Source of the DNA: Zasmidium citrigriseum
Taxonomy: Eukaryota; Ascomycota; Dothideomycetes; Mycosphaerellales; Mycosphaerellaceae
Direction of reading: 5' to 3'
Assembly (NCBI GenBank): GCA_002786025.1
Contig: NHNW01000035.1
Location: 124,001 to 188,000 of the forward strand
Length of the DNA stretch: 64,000 bases
Positions 63,043-64,000 of this stretch are shown here, piece by piece. The position numbers were made by a program, and so were the translations under genes. Each line of letters opens with the position of its first letter. Positions within the stretch are counted from its first letter, which is position 1. The notes beneath the pieces were generated by a model. It was not told the DNA's origin and did no database searches. It saw nothing but the letters and a program-made list of their open reading frames with translations.

Positions 63043-63949
63043 TCACTTCGCAGTATACCCGCCATCAAGTCGAATATCAGCACCATTGATATTCCTCGCC
63101 TCATCCATACACAGAAACTCCACAATCCTAGCCACTTCCACAGGTTCCGCAAAAGTTCCCGAAGGCACCGCTGCAAGATACTCCTCCCGAAGCTTCTGAT
63201 CTGCCCAGGCCTTCTTCCCAAGCTCTGTCATCACCGGTCCGGGACTGATCGTGTTCGCAGTAATCCCTCGTCCGCCCCATTCAGACGCCATGCACTTCGT
63301 CAGGCCAACGAGGCCAGCTTTAGACGCACAATACGGCCCATGATGATGAAGCGCCACATGGGCTGCTTGCGAGGCGATGTTAACGATGCGACCACCCGGG
63401 ACCGGGCGTGCTCCAGCGGCTTTGACAGCGGCCATGTACATCCTCGCAAACGCCTGACCCGTCAACGTCGGCCCGTAAAGATTAATCATGTAATGCCGCA
63501 ACACATCGTCGACGGGAAACGTCTCCAGCGGATGGAGATTGACGATTCCAGCGGCATTGACGAGAATACTAGGAAACGCAGCATTATCGTTCAGAATGGC
63601 AGAGAAAGCCGCTTGGACGGAATCCGGCGAGGTAATGTCACACTCGTACGCTTTGACATCCGTCAGGGCCTCGCGGTCTTCGTGGAAAGTCTCTTGTATC
63701 GTCGGCTTGACTCGCTGTGTTTCGAATGGGGCGTACAGGAGAGCTAACTTCGCTCCCTGTTTCCGTAGGAGACTTCCGCTTTGCGAGCCTAGGCCTCCTG
63801 GACAGGAGTGTGTCAACGAACTGGAGCATATATGTGAGAGTGTCGATGTTCTACCCACCTATTCCACCTGCGATTATTGCTAGCCGCGATGCTAGAGCCA
63901 TAATAATGAAAAATGATCTCGAGAAAACCGGCCGGGGAATCGAAGACAT
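63043..63949 (-). CDS. Short-chain dehydrogenase/reductase (SDR), FabG-like
   Basis: Exons 63859..63949 and 63043..63797 (61-nt intron, GTGGGT..CAG), encoding 281 residues. The intron splits the glycine-rich cofactor loop: exon 1 ends IIAGGIG and exon 2 begins GLGSQSG. The classical SDR marks are NAAG (111-114), a catalytic Ser in NIAS (Ser173), Tyr186-x3-Lys190 in YCASK, and SPGPVMT after the active site. A 16-residue hydrophobic/basic N-terminal extension (SSIPRPVFSRSFFII) could be a mitochondrial or peroxisomal leader; the Met at codon 17 is an alternative start. The C-terminus (DIRLDGGYTAK) has the usual FabG form. It reduces a keto group with NAD(P)H or oxidises the matching alcohol; the substrate is not predictable. 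Confidence 0.88.
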
Positions 63950-64000
63950 GGAAGCGGGGTTGGTGTACTTTGGTACTTCCAAGAGATCGGCATAGCGCAC

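Overview
The window is nuclear DNA of a filamentous ascomycete. Most introns are 49-100 nt with GT..AG ends and CTNAC-like branch sites. The gene content (2414-residue class II myosin, Red1-type zinc-finger protein, Doa10, fungal rhodopsin-like protein, chromate transporter) fits Pezizomycotina, and I infer a Dothideomycete, perhaps Mycosphaerellales. No tRNA, rRNA, CRISPR array, intact transposon or virus-like gene was seen.

Layout. 0.2-9.6 kb: a single-pass surface protein, an F-box-like protein, a coiled-coil protein, a ChrA-type chromate transporter, a seven-TM rhodopsin-like protein and an Inp54-like tail-anchored inositol polyphosphate 5-phosphatase. 9.9-25.8 kb: the class II myosin of the cytokinetic ring, head-to-head with a Red1-like RNA-elimination factor, then a large AlkB-type dioxygenase. 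26.6-34.2 kb: an inverted pair of F-box-like paralogues, a small beta-trefoil protein, a 2.15 kb gene-poor gap and an acidic disordered protein. 35.4-48.1 kb: TRAPP subunit Trs20 and mitoribosomal protein mL60 sharing a 246-bp divergent promoter, then the ER ubiquitin ligase Doa10 head-to-head with a long Ala/Ser repeat protein. 49.6-61.3 kb: one very large surface-protein gene that I resolve into 33 exons. 61.5-64 kb: a tubby-like protein and a short-chain dehydrogenase.

The standout is the 49.6-61.3 kb gene. Four apple/PAN-like cysteine modules (three N-terminal, one C-terminal) flank a Ser/Thr-rich stalk. The first half of the stalk is encoded by an array of exons as short as 30 nt that grew by tandem duplication of exons together with their introns. 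Duplicated exons keep exact lengths (30-86-65 twice, 54 twice, 117 twice) and some duplicated introns still align. Three introns are swollen to 672-1323 nt and two of them hold decayed tandem repeats. Fourteen internal exons can be skipped without changing frame, so stalk length could vary by splicing; that part is inference.

A second pattern runs through the window. In many genes the coding strand is C-rich for most of its length and switches sharply to G-rich in the last 100-450 bp.

The genes are not an obvious pathway cluster. They are mostly housekeeping and cell-biology genes (cytokinesis, RNA decay, ER quality control, vesicle tethering, mitochondrial translation) with surface and accessory proteins at both ends.
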